A stretch of DNA of 64,000 nucleotides, taken from Marinobacterium aestuarii (GTDB lineage: Bacteria > Pseudomonadota > Gammaproteobacteria > Pseudomonadales > Balneatricaceae). Position 1 is the first letter of the stretch, and each line of letters begins with the position of its first letter. Under the pieces are notes generated by a model, which was given only the letters and a program-made list of their open reading frames with translations, was not told the origin of the DNA and did no database searches. Positions 18,190-29,644 of the stretch are shown one piece after another. The stretch is taken from positions 248,001 to 312,000 of the forward strand of contig NZ_CP015839.1 in assembly GCF_001651805.1 (NCBI RefSeq). Direction: 5' to 3'. The position numbers and the translations under genes were made by a program.

Positions 18190-18816
18190 TTAGCGGATTG
18201 GAATATCGAAGGCCGTATGGGGATAGGGTTCGTCGCGCAGGGTGAAGTGCCACCATTCGTGGTGAAAGGGGATGAAGCCTGCGTCGACCATCAGCTGTTG
18301 CAGCAGCAGGCGGTTGGCGCGGGCCTGCAGCGGCAGGCGGTCGTAGTCGAGCCAGGACTCAGGGCCGAAAAAATCGAATATGGTGCCCATATCCAGTTCT
18401 GCGCTGCGATCGTCGCTGTTATTGAGCGATACGATGGTCAGGTCGACGGTGCTGCCGCGGCTGTGGCTGGAGCTTTTGCTCAGATAGCCTTCACTGAACA
18501 GTTCGGCCTTTTCCAGGCTGGGGTAGTAACGGGCCTTGAGTGCGGCCTCGCAGGGGCTGTCGCACCAGCGCAGAAAATGGTCGACCGCGCGCTGGGGGCG
18601 ATAGGCATCGAATATTTTCAGTCCCAGATCAAAGCGCGCCAGAGTCCGCTGCACGCCGACCAGCGCCAGGGCGGCGGGTTCGGTGAGCCAGGCTTTGGGG
18701 GCTTCGTAACCATCCACCGGCGTGCCCATGAAGTTGTCGCTGGAGCAGTACTTCAGGTCCAGCACTATGCCCGGCAGCTGATCGGTGAGGTCGACAAAGG
18801 GCTGGGCTGGGCTCAC
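18190..18816 (-). CDS. D-alanyl-D-alanine dipeptidase (VanX/DdpX family)
   Basis: A 208-residue peptidase of family M15D. Zinc ligands are recognisable in SSHSRGSTVDLTI (SxHxxGxxxD, about residues 117-129) and in the C-terminal EWWHF motif (Glu and His, about 187-191); IFDAYRPQRA (about 68-77) provides the conserved Arg. There is no signal peptide, so the enzyme is cytoplasmic and probably recycles D-Ala-D-Ala from peptidoglycan. It carries no vancomycin-resistance neighbours. Confidence 0.9.
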   Translation of the reverse strand: MSPAQPFVDLTDQLPGIVLDLKYCSSDNFMGTPVDGYEAPKAWLTEPAALALVGVQRTLARFDLGLKIFDAYRPQRAVDHFLRWCDSPCEAALKARYYPSLEKAELFSEGYLSKSSSHSRGSTVDLTIVSLNNSDDRSAELDMGTIFDFFGPESWLDYDRLPLQARANRLLLQQLMVDAGFIPFHHEWWHFTLRDEPYPHTAFDIPIR

Positions 18817-18871
18817 TGCGGGTTCCTTGTGCTAGCTGGATGTGGGCCGCGCCGCGCAGGGGCGGCGGCAA

Positions 18872-19369
18872 TCAGTCGTGTTTGTCGCCATCCATGGAGG
18901 AGCGCGCCAGATCGCCGATATCAAATACCGGTGCGGCATCTATATCCAGTGCGTTGATGATGCCCGCCACACGCTCCAGCGAGGTGATGACCATTGACTG
19001 TTCCCACTGCTCCATGGCCTCGAACTTGCTGATAAAGAGGTCCTGCAGGGACGTCGGTGAGTTCGCCAGCAGGCGGGTGCCGGTCTCGGACAGGCAGGCC
19101 CACACCTTGCGCTTGTCGTGGCTGTCGCGCAGGCGTTCGACCAGTAGCTTCTTTTCCAGCCGGTCGAGGATGCTGGTGACCGTGGCCTGGGCCAGATTCA
19201 TTTCCCGCGCCAGCAGGCCAATGGTCATGGAGCCGCCCTCGTGCAGCGTTTGCATGGTCAGCAGCTGCGGCAGGGTGAGCCCGCTCACCCGGCTGAGTTG
19301 CTTGTCGTGCAGGTCGGTCGCACGAATGATCTGGCGGATCAGGATAAGGGCGGACTGGCTTTTGCTCAT
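18872..19369 (-). CDS. ectR: MarR-family regulator of the ectoine operon
   Basis: A 165-residue MarR-type winged-helix protein, divergent from ectA. The recognition region reads GLLAREMNLAQATVTSILDRLEKKLLVERLRD (HTH plus wing start); the wing carries DSHDKRKVWACL. The ATG at 19369 (MSKSQSALILIRQ) is chosen over an upstream in-frame start at 19441. EctR1 proteins of halophilic methylotrophs and other ectoine producers are MarR-family repressors placed in this position, so control of the ect promoter in the intervening gap is likely. Confidence 0.85.
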   Translation of the reverse strand: MSKSQSALILIRQIIRATDLHDKQLSRVSGLTLPQLLTMQTLHEGGSMTIGLLAREMNLAQATVTSILDRLEKKLLVERLRDSHDKRKVWACLSETGTRLLANSPTSLQDLFISKFEAMEQWEQSMVITSLERVAGIINALDIDAAPVFDIGDLARSSMDGDKHD

Positions 19370-19682
19370 GTGGGCTCGGGCGCTGGATCGGTGGTGAGGG
19401 GCTGTTGCCGTCTTTTTACGGCCTTGCCGATAATAAAGCAACGACTGCCGTCTGGGCTGCTGCGCGGGATCAGGCTATCTATATCGTAATGCTATGTACT
19501 TCTTTGCATGGTTGACTGGTTGTCCAATAAAAATATTTCGTGTTGCTAACTATTTTTTGTGCCTGGATTGCGCGACATCATACTGTAACTTTCTGTATTA
19601 GCCTAGTTTTTAGCCACATACTGCGGTTGATGTTCTGGTTGGGATATGTTTTATAATAAAAAGCATCGTAATACGAAAAGTT
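19370..19682. promoter_or_regulatory. ectR-ectA divergent control region
   Basis: A 313-bp gap markedly more AT-rich than the flanking genes. A possible sigma-70 promoter for ectA is TTGATG (19627-19632) with TATAAT (19652-19657), but the 19-bp spacer is long. Osmotic control and an EctR operator are expected here from known ect operons; I could not identify a convincing palindrome. There are no heptad repeats. Confidence 0.4.
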
Positions 19683-21496
<1,814 letters not shown>

Positions 21497-21509
21497 GGAG
21501 ACTGAGCAT

Positions 21510-21905
21510 ATGATCGTACGTACATTGCAGGAAGCCGAGCAGAGCGAACGCCGCGTGGTGTCTGACAATTGGGAAAGTACCCGCATGCTGCTCAAGCAGG
21601 ACAACATGGGGTACTCCTTCCATATCACCACCATCTACGCCGGTACCGAAACGCATATCTGGTATCAGAACCATTTCGAATCGGTGTACTGCATCAGCGG
21701 TGAAGGCGAGATTGAAACCCTGGCCGATGGCAAGGTATACCCGATTCGCCCGGGCACGCTCTACAACCTGGACCAGCACGATGAACATCTGCTGCGGGCC
21801 TCGTCCGAGCTCAAGCTGGCCTGCGTCTTCAATCCGCCGCTGAACGGGCTGGAAGTACACGACGAAAACGGTGTTTACCCGCTGGAGGCGGATGCCGTTG
21901 CCTGA
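21510..21905 (+). CDS. ectC: L-ectoine synthase
   Basis: A 131-residue cupin-fold enzyme closing N-acetyl-diaminobutyrate to ectoine. Conserved EctC features: MIVRTL start, [30 protein letters not shown] with the metal-binding Glu, Tyr and His positions, and [14 protein letters not shown]. The start at 21510 has GAGGAG about 12 bp upstream; a longer in-frame start at 21411 would overlap ectB and is rejected. Confidence 0.97.
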   Translation: MIVRTLQEAEQSERRVVSDNWESTRMLLKQDNMGYSFHITTIYAGTETHIWYQNHFESVYCISGEGEIETLADGKVYPIRPGTLYNLDQHDEHLLRASSELKLACVFNPPLNGLEVHDENGVYPLEADAVA

Positions 21906-21998
21906 TTGACGCCTGAGGCCCGGGCAGAACTTTCCCCCGGGCGTCAGGAGGCGGTCAAAGAATACTGGCTGTACCCCACTTCATTTGCCGGAGAATTC

Positions 21999-22925
21999 AT
22001 GAGTTCGCGTCAAGATCTGTACCCGTCCCGTCAGCAGGCTGAGCCTGCCTGGATGGAGCGTCAGGACCCTGTGGTGTATACGCAGGATAGAGCGGAGGCA
22101 CCGCTGGCGCCCGAGCTGATTGCCCAGTTCGAACGTGACGGTTATATGGTGATCCCCGAACTCTTTTGTGCGGCAGAAGTGGCGGCCATGAGCGCGGAAC
22201 TTGAGCGCCTGCGCAATGATCCGGCCGTGCTGGCCTCGGATAAAGCCATTCGTGAACCCCAAAGTGGTGCGTTGCGCTCCCTGTTTGAGATTCATTGTCA
22301 TGGCGGGCTCTTTGCGCGCCTGGCATCGGATGCGCGCCTGGCGGGTTTGGCGCGCTTTATCCTCGGCGGCGATGTGTATATCCATCAGTCGCGCATGAAC
22401 CTCAAACCGGGATTTGCCGGCAAGGAGTTCTACTGGCACTCCGATTTTGAAACCTGGCACGTGGAAGATGGCATGCCGCGCATGCGTGCGCTCAGTGCCT
22501 CTATCCTGCTGACCGACAATGACAGCAACAATGGGCCACTGATGCTGGTGCCGGGCTCTCACCGCCATTACATCGGCTGTGTTGGCAAGACGCCGAAAAG
22601 TCATTATCAGTACTCGCTGCGCCGGCAGGAGTTCGGTGTGCCGGATGACGTCAGCCTGAGTCGCATGGTGGGCCGTTACGGCATTGATACCGCCATCGGG
22701 CCTGCGGGATCAGTGGTGTTTTTTGACTGCAATACGCTGCACGGTTCCAACAGCAATATTACGCCGGCCCCGCGCAACAACCTGTTCTTTGTGTTCAATC
22801 ACGTCGAGAATCGCCTGCAGGCCCCGTTTTGTGATCAGCCGCCGCGCCCCGCTTTCATTGCGCAGCGTGAGCCCGTACCGCCGCTGGAAGTACAGCCGCG
22901 AACAAATGCGCCTGATTCCGCTTAG
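21999..22925 (+). CDS. ectD: Ectoine 5-hydroxylase
   Basis: A 308-residue Fe(II)/2-oxoglutarate dioxygenase converting ectoine to 5-hydroxyectoine. Iron ligands are in FYWHSDFETWHVEDG (HxD) and the distal His in CNTLHGSNSN; GPLMLVPGSHRHYIGC and APRNNLFFVFNHVEN are typical of EctD. GGAGAATTC places the start at 21999; the frame is open from 21906 without a better start. Its presence within the operon means the strain can make both osmolytes. Confidence 0.95.
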   Translation: MSSRQDLYPSRQQAEPAWMERQDPVVYTQDRAEAPLAPELIAQFERDGYMVIPELFCAAEVAAMSAELERLRNDPAVLASDKAIREPQSGALRSLFEIHCHGGLFARLASDARLAGLARFILGGDVYIHQSRMNLKPGFAGKEFYWHSDFETWHVEDGMPRMRALSASILLTDNDSNNGPLMLVPGSHRHYIGCVGKTPKSHYQYSLRRQEFGVPDDVSLSRMVGRYGIDTAIGPAGSVVFFDCNTLHGSNSNITPAPRNNLFFVFNHVENRLQAPFCDQPPRPAFIAQREPVPPLEVQPRTNAPDSA

Positions 22926-22991
22926 GCCCTCCTTTCCTGCTGCCGCAGTTGCTGCGGTGGCATCCAATTTCAAGGGACTTTCCATATCAGT

Positions 22992-24422
22992 ATGCATACG
23001 GTAGAAAAAATCGGCGGCACGTCCATGAGCCGCTTTGATGAAGTCATGGAGAATATTCTGCTGGGTGGTCGCAGTGACGACGCCCTTTATAACCGCATCT
23101 TTGTGGTATCGGCCTACTCAGGCATGACCAACCTGCTGCTGGAGCACAAGAAAACCGGCGAGCCTGGTGTCTATGCCCGCTTTGCCGACGCCCACAGCGA
23201 GGATGCCTGGCTGGATGCGCTGGAAGGCGTGCGCAGCCGCATGGTGCAGAAGAACGCCGAGCTGTTCGACACCGACTATGAGCGCAGCGCCGCAGATCAC
23301 TTTGTGCAGGAGCGCATCGATGATGCCCGCGACTGCATGCAGAGTCTGCAGCGGCTCTGTACCTATGGTCATTTTCAGCTCGAAGAGCATCTGATGAAGG
23401 TGCGTGAAATGCTGGCGGCCATCGGCGAGGCGCACAGTGCGCACAATACGGTGCTGGCACTGCGCAGCCGTGGCGTCAACGCCCGCATGGTGGATCTGAC
23501 CGGCTGGCATCAGGATGCGCCCATGGAGTTTGAGGATATGGTGCGCAAGGGGTTCGAAAGCATCGATCCTGCCACGGAGCTGGCGGTTGCCACGGGTTAT
23601 ACCCATTGCAAGGCTGGCCTGATGAACACTTATGACCGTGGCTACAGCGAGATTACCTTCGCTGAAATCGCCACCGTGACCTCGGCCCGCGAAGCCATTA
23701 TCCACAAGGAATACCACCTTAGCAGTGCCGATCCGATGCTGGTCGGCACCGATAAGGTGGTGACCATCGGGCGCACCAACTACGACGTGGCCGATCAGCT
23801 GTCGAACCTCGGCATGGAGGCGATTCATCCCAAGGCGGCCAAGTCGCTGCGCCGCGCCGGTGTGGAGCTGCGCATCAAGAATGCGTTTGAGCCCGAGCAT
23901 GATGGCACCCTGATCAGCCAGTCCTACGTCAGCGATCGGCCCTGTGTCGAGATCGTTGCCGGGCGCAAGGATGTGTTCGGGCTGGAGGTGTTCGATCAGG
24001 AGATGCTCGGCGATGTCGGCTACGACATCGAACTGACCCGTCTGCTCAAGCAGCTCAAGCTCTATGTGGTGAACAAGGATTCGGATGCCAACAGCATCAC
24101 CTACTATGTGTCGGGCTCGCGCAAGATGGTCAACCGGGCAGCCCGGCTGGTGGAGGAGCGCTACAAGGATGCAGAGGTCACGGTGCACAACGTGGCTATC
24201 GTGTCCGCCATAGGTTCAGACCTCAAGGTCAAGGGTATGCTGGCGCGCATGATGTCTGCCATGGCCGAAGCGGGCATCAGTGTGCAGGGCGCACACCAGT
24301 CGATTCGCCAGGTGCAGATGCAGTGTATCGTGCGGGAGGAGGACTATGCCCAGACCGTGGCCGTACTGCACCGGGCGCTGGTGGAGCGTGAAGGTTACGA
24401 GGATGTGATCTCCGCCGCCTGA
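22992..24422 (+). CDS. ask_ect: Ectoine-operon aspartokinase
   Basis: A 476-residue aspartate kinase of the Ask_Ect type, which supplies aspartyl phosphate for ectoine synthesis and is thought to evade normal feedback control. The start VEKIGGTSMSRFDEV replaces the usual KFGG motif; SSADPMLVGTDKVVTIGRTNYDVADQLSNLGMEAIHPKA covers the catalytic and nucleotide-binding region. Two ACT-type domains occupy about 320-470 (VAIVSAIGSDLKVKGMLARMM). It is the last gene of the operon and is followed by a strong terminator. Confidence 0.95.
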   Translation: MHTVEKIGGTSMSRFDEVMENILLGGRSDDALYNRIFVVSAYSGMTNLLLEHKKTGEPGVYARFADAHSEDAWLDALEGVRSRMVQKNAELFDTDYERSAADHFVQERIDDARDCMQSLQRLCTYGHFQLEEHLMKVREMLAAIGEAHSAHNTVLALRSRGVNARMVDLTGWHQDAPMEFEDMVRKGFESIDPATELAVATGYTHCKAGLMNTYDRGYSEITFAEIATVTSAREAIIHKEYHLSSADPMLVGTDKVVTIGRTNYDVADQLSNLGMEAIHPKAAKSLRRAGVELRIKNAFEPEHDGTLISQSYVSDRPCVEIVAGRKDVFGLEVFDQEMLGDVGYDIELTRLLKQLKLYVVNKDSDANSITYYVSGSRKMVNRAARLVEERYKDAEVTVHNVAIVSAIGSDLKVKGMLARMMSAMAEAGISVQGAHQSIRQVQMQCIVREEDYAQTVAVLHRALVEREGYEDVISAA

Positions 24423-24503
24423 TGGCTCTGCCGGCGTAAGCTCTGGCTTGGCATGCGGGGCAAGCCCCTGAAACAACAGGGGAAGCGCATTAGCCGCAGG
24501 TTG

Positions 24504-24531
24504 AAAACCCGGACGTCGCGTCCGGGTTTTT
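24504..24531 (+). terminator. Rho-independent terminator of the ect operon
   Basis: A perfect 12-bp stem, AAAACCCGGACG with CGTCCGGGTTTT (24504-24515 and 24519-24530), a 3-nt loop and a following T. It lies 82 bp after the ask stop. Confidence 0.9.
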
Positions 24532-24655
24532 GCGCTTCTGCGGCCAGCGCTGGATGCCATATTCAGAGGAGAGCTGGCAGGCTTGGCCTGAATTCGATTT
24601 TGCCGCGCGTTAGTGTCATTATGGGCCCAGTTTTTTACCAAAACGACTGTGAAAC

Positions 24656-25915
24656 ATGGAGTGCCGAGTCGTGAGCGCAGTGCTGAAATCCCTGAATGAC
24701 GCAGACCAACTGCCCGTGTTGCTGGCGCGGCAGCCCATTTATACCAAGAATCAGGATGTGGTTGCGTTTGAACTCTTGTTCCGCAGTCAGTCCGGTGAGG
24801 TCGATCGCTCGATTACCGATGATGCAGCAACCCTGGCGGTCATCACCAACAGCTATTCCAGTGTCTGCAGCGATGGCGAAATCCGTACCCTGCCGTGTTA
24901 CCTCAAGCTTACCGACAAGGTGTTGCTGAACAGTAACTTCCCCGAGCTTCCCAAGGAGAGCTTCGCGCTTGAGCTGCTCGGTCACACCGAGGTGACGCCC
25001 GAACTGCTGGAGCGCCTGAAGCAGCTGGCCAGGACAGGTTATCGATTGGTGCTGGCGGATTATGATCCGAGCAACCCGAAGTTCGAGCCTCTGCTGTCCA
25101 TCGTGCATGTACTCAAGCTGGATATTCTCAAGCTGGGGCTGCAGGAACTGCCGGAAATAATCCGCAAGCTCAAACCCTATAATCTGGAACTGCTGGCCGA
25201 CAAGGTCGAAAACAAGGAACAGTTCAGACAGTGTCTTGAAATGGGCTTTTCGCTCTATCAGGGCTATTTCCTGAGCAAGCCGATTCCAGTGCGTGGCAGG
25301 AAAATCACCGGCAACAAGGTTGTGCTGCTGCAGCTGCTGGCCGAATTGCAGAACCCGGACACCACGGCGGCCGCGCTGGAGCAGATCGCGGTCAATGACG
25401 CGGCTCTGACGTTCAAGATACTCAAGGTGGTGAACTCGGCGGCCTTCAGCCTGAGACGCGAGGTTGAATCCCTGTCCCATGCCATCACGTTGCTGGGGCT
25501 GGACCAGATCCGCCGCTGGGTCACTCTGTTCCTCGCCGGTGCCGAACCTGGCAAGCCGGATGAGCTGACCCGCAACATGCTGGTGCGCGGGCGCATGTGC
25601 GAGCTGCTGGCAGAACTGATGGGGCGGCCTCATGCGCTGAACTACTTCGTCGTTGGTCTGCTGTCGCAGCTGGATGCCTTACTGGACATCGAGATGAGCG
25701 AGCTGATGGAGCAGGTGCCGCTGCAGCAGGAAATCAAGGCGGCGCTGCTAACCCGCGCAGGTATGCTGGGAGAGGTACTGCAGGATGTTGAAGTGTACGA
25801 ACGGGGTGAGTTCGCCGCGCTGCAGAGGCTCGTGGATCCGTCTTACTACGAGGTCTCCTATCGCCATAGTCTGCTGTGGGCGCAGTCGGTCATGCAGGCC
25901 ATGTCTGAAGGCTAG
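24656..25915 (+). CDS. EAL-HDOD signalling protein (YuxH type)
   Basis: A 419-residue two-domain protein. The N-terminal EAL-like domain (about 15-215) begins LARQPIYTKNQDVVAFELLFRS, with the catalytic Glu replaced in context and little of the metal site left, so c-di-GMP hydrolysis is doubtful. The HDOD domain (about 225-405) reads LEQIAVNDAALTFKILKVVNSAAFSLRREVESLSHAITLLG. Such proteins regulate motility or biofilm in c-di-GMP networks. The ATG at 24656 or the GTG at 24671, which has GGAG about 9 bp upstream, could be the start. Confidence 0.85.
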   Translation: MECRVVSAVLKSLNDADQLPVLLARQPIYTKNQDVVAFELLFRSQSGEVDRSITDDAATLAVITNSYSSVCSDGEIRTLPCYLKLTDKVLLNSNFPELPKESFALELLGHTEVTPELLERLKQLARTGYRLVLADYDPSNPKFEPLLSIVHVLKLDILKLGLQELPEIIRKLKPYNLELLADKVENKEQFRQCLEMGFSLYQGYFLSKPIPVRGRKITGNKVVLLQLLAELQNPDTTAAALEQIAVNDAALTFKILKVVNSAAFSLRREVESLSHAITLLGLDQIRRWVTLFLAGAEPGKPDELTRNMLVRGRMCELLAELMGRPHALNYFVVGLLSQLDALLDIEMSELMEQVPLQQEIKAALLTRAGMLGEVLQDVEVYERGEFAALQRLVDPSYYEVSYRHSLLWAQSVMQAMSEG

Positions 25916-25943
25916 GACCTGGAAAAAAGTGAAAGGTGAAAGG

Positions 25944-26350
25944 TGATTGGTGAATCGTCATTGGTAAGCCGTGAAGCCTGAGTAGTGGGGGCGCTGCTCT
26001 ACGAATGACTAATCACCAATAACGAATGACAGGAACGGGTGATTGGTGAATCGTAATTGGTAAGCCGTGAAGCCTGAGTAGTGGGGGCGCTGCTCTACGA
26101 ATGACTAATCACCAATAACGAATGACAGGAACGGGTGATTGGTGAATCGTAATTGGTAAGCCGTGAAGCCTGAGCAGTGGGGGCGCAGCTCTACGAATGA
26201 CTAATCACCAATAACGAATGACAGGAACGGGTGATTGGTGAATCGTAATTGGTAAGCCGTGAAGCCTGAGCAGTGGGGGCGCAGCTCTACGAATGACTAA
26301 TCACCAATAACGAATGACAGGAGCGGGTGATTGGTGAATCGTCATTGGTA
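25944..26350. repeat. 96-bp tandem repeat, four full copies and a partial
   Basis: Units start at 25944, 26040, 26136 and 26232 with a fifth partial unit from 26328; the period is exactly 96 bp. Each unit is itself a mini-hairpin of heptad words: left arm GTGATTG, GTGAATC, GTAATTG; a GC-rich centre; right arm AATGACT, AATCACC, AATAACG, AATGACA. Differences between units are few (for example TAGTGG or CAGTGG in the centre), indicating recent expansion. It lies between two convergent genes and is preceded by GTGAAAG heptads in the same phase. Confidence 0.92.
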
Positions 26351-26357
26351 AACAGGC

Positions 26358-26403
26358 AGCTTTCAGCCGTAAGCTCACAGCTTTAAGCTTACGGCTGAAA
26401 GCT
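26358..26403. repeat. Hairpin element, family 2, second copy
   Basis: A perfect 18-bp inverted repeat (26358-26375 with 26386-26403, 10-nt loop), using the same arm sequence as the hairpin at 18131-18183. It ends the 531-bp gap between the EAL-HDOD gene and bfr, followed by pyrimidine-rich CCCCTTTCACC. Confidence 0.8.
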
Positions 26404-26446
26404 CTAAGCTGACAGCTGCTTTCCCCTTGCCCCTTTCACCTGCTTG

Positions 26447-26923
26447 TTAGCTGGCGCTTTCCATCTGGGATTGCAGATAGTTCTGCAGACCGACCTTGTT
26501 GATCAGCTCCAGCTGGGTTTCCAGATAGTCTATGTGTTCCTCTTCCGATTCCAGGATGTCTTCCAGCAGTTCACGGCTGGTGTAGTCCTGTACCTTCTCG
26601 CAGTGTTTGATGCCTTCTCGCAGGTCCGGTAGCGCATCCAGCTCCAGCGCCAGATCGCACTGCAGCATTTCTTCGGTGTCTTCGCCGATGCGCAGCTTGC
26701 CGAGGTTTTGCAGGTTGGGGAGGCCTTCCAGGAACAGAATACGCTCGATCAGCCGGTCGGCATGTTTCATTTCATCAATGGATTCGTGGTACTCGTGATC
26801 GGCCAGGGCCTTGAGCCCCCAGTCTTTCCACATGCGTGAGTGCAGGAAGTACTGATTGATGGCAACCAGTTCGTTGTACAGGGCCTTGTTGAGATACTCG
26901 AGGACTTTCTTGTCGCCTTTCAT
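26447..26923 (-). CDS. bfr: Bacterioferritin
   Basis: A 158-residue haem-containing ferritin. All ferroxidase ligands are present at canonical numbers: Glu18, Glu51, His54, Glu94, Glu127 and His130; Met52 is the haem ligand. The start at 26923 ([11 protein letters not shown]) gives this numbering and has a weak upstream purine stretch; an upstream in-frame Met at 26953 is rejected. It oxidises and stores iron in a 24-mer shell. Bfd, which releases the iron, is encoded just upstream on the same strand. Confidence 0.97.
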   Translation of the reverse strand: MKGDKKVLEYLNKALYNELVAINQYFLHSRMWKDWGLKALADHEYHESIDEMKHADRLIERILFLEGLPNLQNLGKLRIGEDTEEMLQCDLALELDALPDLREGIKHCEKVQDYTSRELLEDILESEEEHIDYLETQLELINKVGLQNYLQSQMESAS

Positions 26924-27050
26924 GCCACTGTCTCCGCGTTGGATGAACAGCAAACAGTATTGAAGGTGGCGGGGGATCTGTCAAAGATGACGGGACACGG
27001 GAATGCAATGGGTAGGGCTATGGGCAGGGACTGGGTTTCCGGCTGCTGAA

Positions 27051-27245
27051 TCAGGCCGCGATGACCTCGTCTGCCAGATGCAGGAACGGGTGCTCGGCGA
27101 TGATCTCGCGGGTGGCGCAAATGCATTTGCCGCATTCAGAGCCGACACCCAGTTCACGGTAAACGTCACGCAGAGTGCGGGCACCCCGGTCGAGGGCTTC
27201 GCGAATCTGGCGGTCACTGACATTTTTGCAAATACAGACTTTCAT
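27051..27245 (-). CDS. bfd: Bacterioferritin-associated ferredoxin
   Basis: A 64-residue [2Fe-2S] protein. The four cysteine ligands are Cys4, Cys6, Cys38 and Cys41 in the CxC and CGKC arrangement typical of Bfd. It passes electrons to bacterioferritin to mobilise stored iron under starvation. A Fur-like palindrome lies 36 bp upstream of its start. Confidence 0.96.
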   Translation of the reverse strand: MKVCICKNVSDRQIREALDRGARTLRDVYRELGVGSECGKCICATREIIAEHPFLHLADEVIAA

Positions 27246-27278
27246 GGCTCGGCCCGTTGGTGTCTTGATACGGAATGG

Positions 27279-27299
27279 TAATGATAATAGTTATCATAA
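27279..27299 (-). promoter_or_regulatory. Fur-box-like operator upstream of bfd
   Basis: ATGATAA-TAG-TTATCAT (27281-27297) is a perfect 7-3-7 palindrome close to the Fur consensus. It lies upstream of bfd, a gene known to be Fur-repressed in other gammaproteobacteria, so iron repression is the likely logic. Confidence 0.7.
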
Positions 27300-27369
27300 C
27301 CGTCTTTGGCAAGACCTAATACCGGGCTGAACTTGAAAGTTATTTGATACGTTTTGGCTATTAGATCGT

Positions 27370-27505
27370 TGTTGGTAATTGGTAATTGGTAATTGGTAAT
27401 TAGTGATTGGCGGCGCAACATCGCTATCAGCTATCAGCTATCAGCTATCAGCTATCAGCTCACGACTTACCAATTACGATTCACGAATTACCAATCACCT
27501 TGAAA
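27370..27505. repeat. Heptad-repeat element with GTAATTG and GCTATCA arrays
   Basis: GTAATTG heptads (27376 onward, three or more) and GTGATTG run into a different array, GCTATCA repeated five times at 27423-27457, followed by AATTACG-type reverse words up to about 27500. The word changes but the 7-bp period holds. It fills the gap between the bfd promoter and the ilvD 3' end. Confidence 0.8.
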
Positions 27506-27510
27506 TGCAA

Positions 27511-27532
27511 AAAGGCAGCCGAAGCTGCCTTT
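27511..27532 (-). terminator. Terminator of ilvD
   Basis: Read on the minus strand: a 9-bp stem AAAGGCAGC with GCTGCCTTT, a TTCG tetraloop and further T residues. It lies 55 bp after the ilvD stop. Confidence 0.85.
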
Positions 27533-27586
27533 ATGTCACTGTTCCGAACCCGGCCCTGCGGCTGCAGTGCAGCCGGGGCCTGAGGC

Positions 27587-29434
27587 TTAGTCTTCCAGTT
27601 TGGACAGGTCGCGTACCGCGCCCTTGTCGGCGCTGGTGGCCAGCAGGGCGTAGGCCTTGAGTGCCGCCGAAACCTTGCGCGGACGCGGCTGGGCCGGCTT
27701 CCAGCCAGCCTTGCCTTTCTTGTCCATTGCCGCGCGGCGGTGCGCCAGCTCTTCCATCGACAGTTTCACGTCGATGCGGCGGTTGGGGATGTCGATACAG
27801 ATAATGTCACCGCTTTCCACCAGACCAATGGCGCCACCGGCACCGGCTTCGGGGGATACGTGTCCGATGGACAGGCCCGAGGTGCCGCCGGAGAAACGAC
27901 CGTCGGTCAGCAGGGCGCAGGACTTGCCCAGCCCCTTGGACTTGAGGTAAGACGTCGGATAGAGCATTTCCTGCATGCCAGGGCCGCCCTTGGGGCCTTC
28001 GTAGCGCACGATCATGACGTGGCCGGCTTTGACCTGGTCTTCCAGGATATGGCGCACGGCCTCGTCCTGGGACTCGGTAATATGCGCCGGGCCTTCAAAC
28101 ACCAGGTTCTCGTCATCAACACCGGCAGTTTTCACCACGCAGCCGTCTTCGGCGATATTGCCGTACAGCACCGCCAGGCCGCCTTCCAGCGAGAAAGCGT
28201 GTTCAATGGAACGGATGCAGCCGTTCTCGCGATCACCGTCCAGCGTGGGCCAGCGAGTCGACTGGCTGAAGGCGGTCTGGGTTGGAATGCCGGCGGGGCC
28301 AGCCTTGAAAAACTCAACCACGGCGGGCGACGGGTTACGCATGATATCCCACTGATCCAGCGCCGCTTTCATGCTGCTGCTGTGCACGGTGGGCAGATCG
28401 GTGTGCAGCTTGCCGGCACGGTCCAGCTCGCCAAGAATGGCCATGATGCCGCCGGCGCGATGCACGTCTTCGACATGGTACTTGGGCGTGTTGGGCGCCA
28501 CTTTGCACAGCTGGGGCACCACATGCGACAGGCGGTCGATATCCTTGAGGGTGAAGTCGATTTCGGCTTCAAGGGCGATGGCCAGCAGGTGCAGGATGGT
28601 GTTGGTGGAACCGCCCATGGCGATGTCCAGCGTCATGGCATTTTCGAATGCCTTGAAGTTGCCAATACTGCGCGGCAGGGCGCTGTCGTCATCCTGCTCG
28701 TAGTAGCGCTTGGACAGTTCGACGATGGTGCGACCGGCTTGCAGGAACAGCTCTTCGCGGTCTGAATGGGTCGCCAGCACGGTACCGTTGCCCGGCAGGG
28801 ACAGGCCCAGGGCTTCGGTCAGGCAGTTCATGGAGTTGGCGGTGAACATGCCGGAGCAGGAACCGCAGGTCGGGCAGGCGGATCTTTCGTACTCGGCGAC
28901 CTTCTCGTCGGAGGCGCTGTCGTCAGCCGCAATCACCATGGCGTCGACTAGATCCAGCTTGTGCTCGGACAGTTTGGTCTTGCCGGCTTCCATCGGGCCG
29001 CCGGAGACGAATACCACCGGAATGTTGAGGCGCATGGCAGCCATCAGCATTCCCGGGGTGATCTTGTCGCAGTTGGAAATGCACACCAGCGCATCGGCGC
29101 AATGGGCATTGACCATGTATTCCACCGAATCGGCGATGATGTCGCGACTTGGCAGCGAGTACAGCATGCCGTCGTGACCCATGGCGATACCGTCATCGAC
29201 GGCGATGGTGTTGAATTCCTTGGCGACACCGCCGGCTTTCTCGATTTCACGCGCAACCAGCTGGCCCATGTCCTTGAGGTGGACGTGGCCGGGCACGAAC
29301 TGGGTGAAGGAGTTGGCGATGGCGATAATCGGCTTGTGGAAATCCTCGTCCGTCATTCCGGTTGCGCGCCAGAGCGCGCGGGCGCCGGCCATGTTGCGAC
29401 CGGCTGTCGAGGTCTTGGAACGATATTGCGGCAT
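27587..29434 (-). CDS. ilvD: Dihydroxy-acid dehydratase
   Basis: A 615-residue Fe-S dehydratase of the branched-chain amino acid pathway. Iron-sulfur cysteines are visible in [11 protein letters not shown] (about 122) and [17 protein letters not shown] (about 195); [19 protein letters not shown] is near the C-terminus. The start [21 protein letters not shown] at 29434 matches the family; an upstream in-frame start at 29518 is rejected. It converts dihydroxy-isovalerate and dihydroxy-methylvalerate to keto acids, used by IlvE, which is encoded elsewhere in this window. Confidence 0.97.
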   Translation of the reverse strand: MPQYRSKTSTAGRNMAGARALWRATGMTDEDFHKPIIAIANSFTQFVPGHVHLKDMGQLVAREIEKAGGVAKEFNTIAVDDGIAMGHDGMLYSLPSRDIIADSVEYMVNAHCADALVCISNCDKITPGMLMAAMRLNIPVVFVSGGPMEAGKTKLSEHKLDLVDAMVIAADDSASDEKVAEYERSACPTCGSCSGMFTANSMNCLTEALGLSLPGNGTVLATHSDREELFLQAGRTIVELSKRYYEQDDDSALPRSIGNFKAFENAMTLDIAMGGSTNTILHLLAIALEAEIDFTLKDIDRLSHVVPQLCKVAPNTPKYHVEDVHRAGGIMAILGELDRAGKLHTDLPTVHSSSMKAALDQWDIMRNPSPAVVEFFKAGPAGIPTQTAFSQSTRWPTLDGDRENGCIRSIEHAFSLEGGLAVLYGNIAEDGCVVKTAGVDDENLVFEGPAHITESQDEAVRHILEDQVKAGHVMIVRYEGPKGGPGMQEMLYPTSYLKSKGLGKSCALLTDGRFSGGTSGLSIGHVSPEAGAGGAIGLVESGDIICIDIPNRRIDVKLSMEELAHRRAAMDKKGKAGWKPAQPRPRKVSAALKAYALLATSADKGAVRDLSKLED

Positions 29435-29644
29435 GACCTTGTGTCCTCGGCTGCTGCGGCGCGCCAGCGCGGCTGGCGACACACTTATATGTGGAAACGG
29501 CGAGTATAACAGAAGCAAACTAGGGTGCAGTACTGCCGCCGGATACAGTGTTAATGCGGGGCTGGCAAGTTAATGCCGGATTCAGGCGTTCCTGTCTAAA
29601 GTAGGTGCCAGAGTAAAGCATTCCTGAGACCAAGGAGGCAGATA

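Noticed and set aside
23118-24188. Minus-strand open frame opposite the aspartokinase
   Set aside because: Shadow of ask_ect; no motif, no ribosome site, no operon logic.
27740-28765. Long plus-strand open frame opposite ilvD
   Set aside because: High-GC shadow of a clear ilvD gene; its translation lacks family features.
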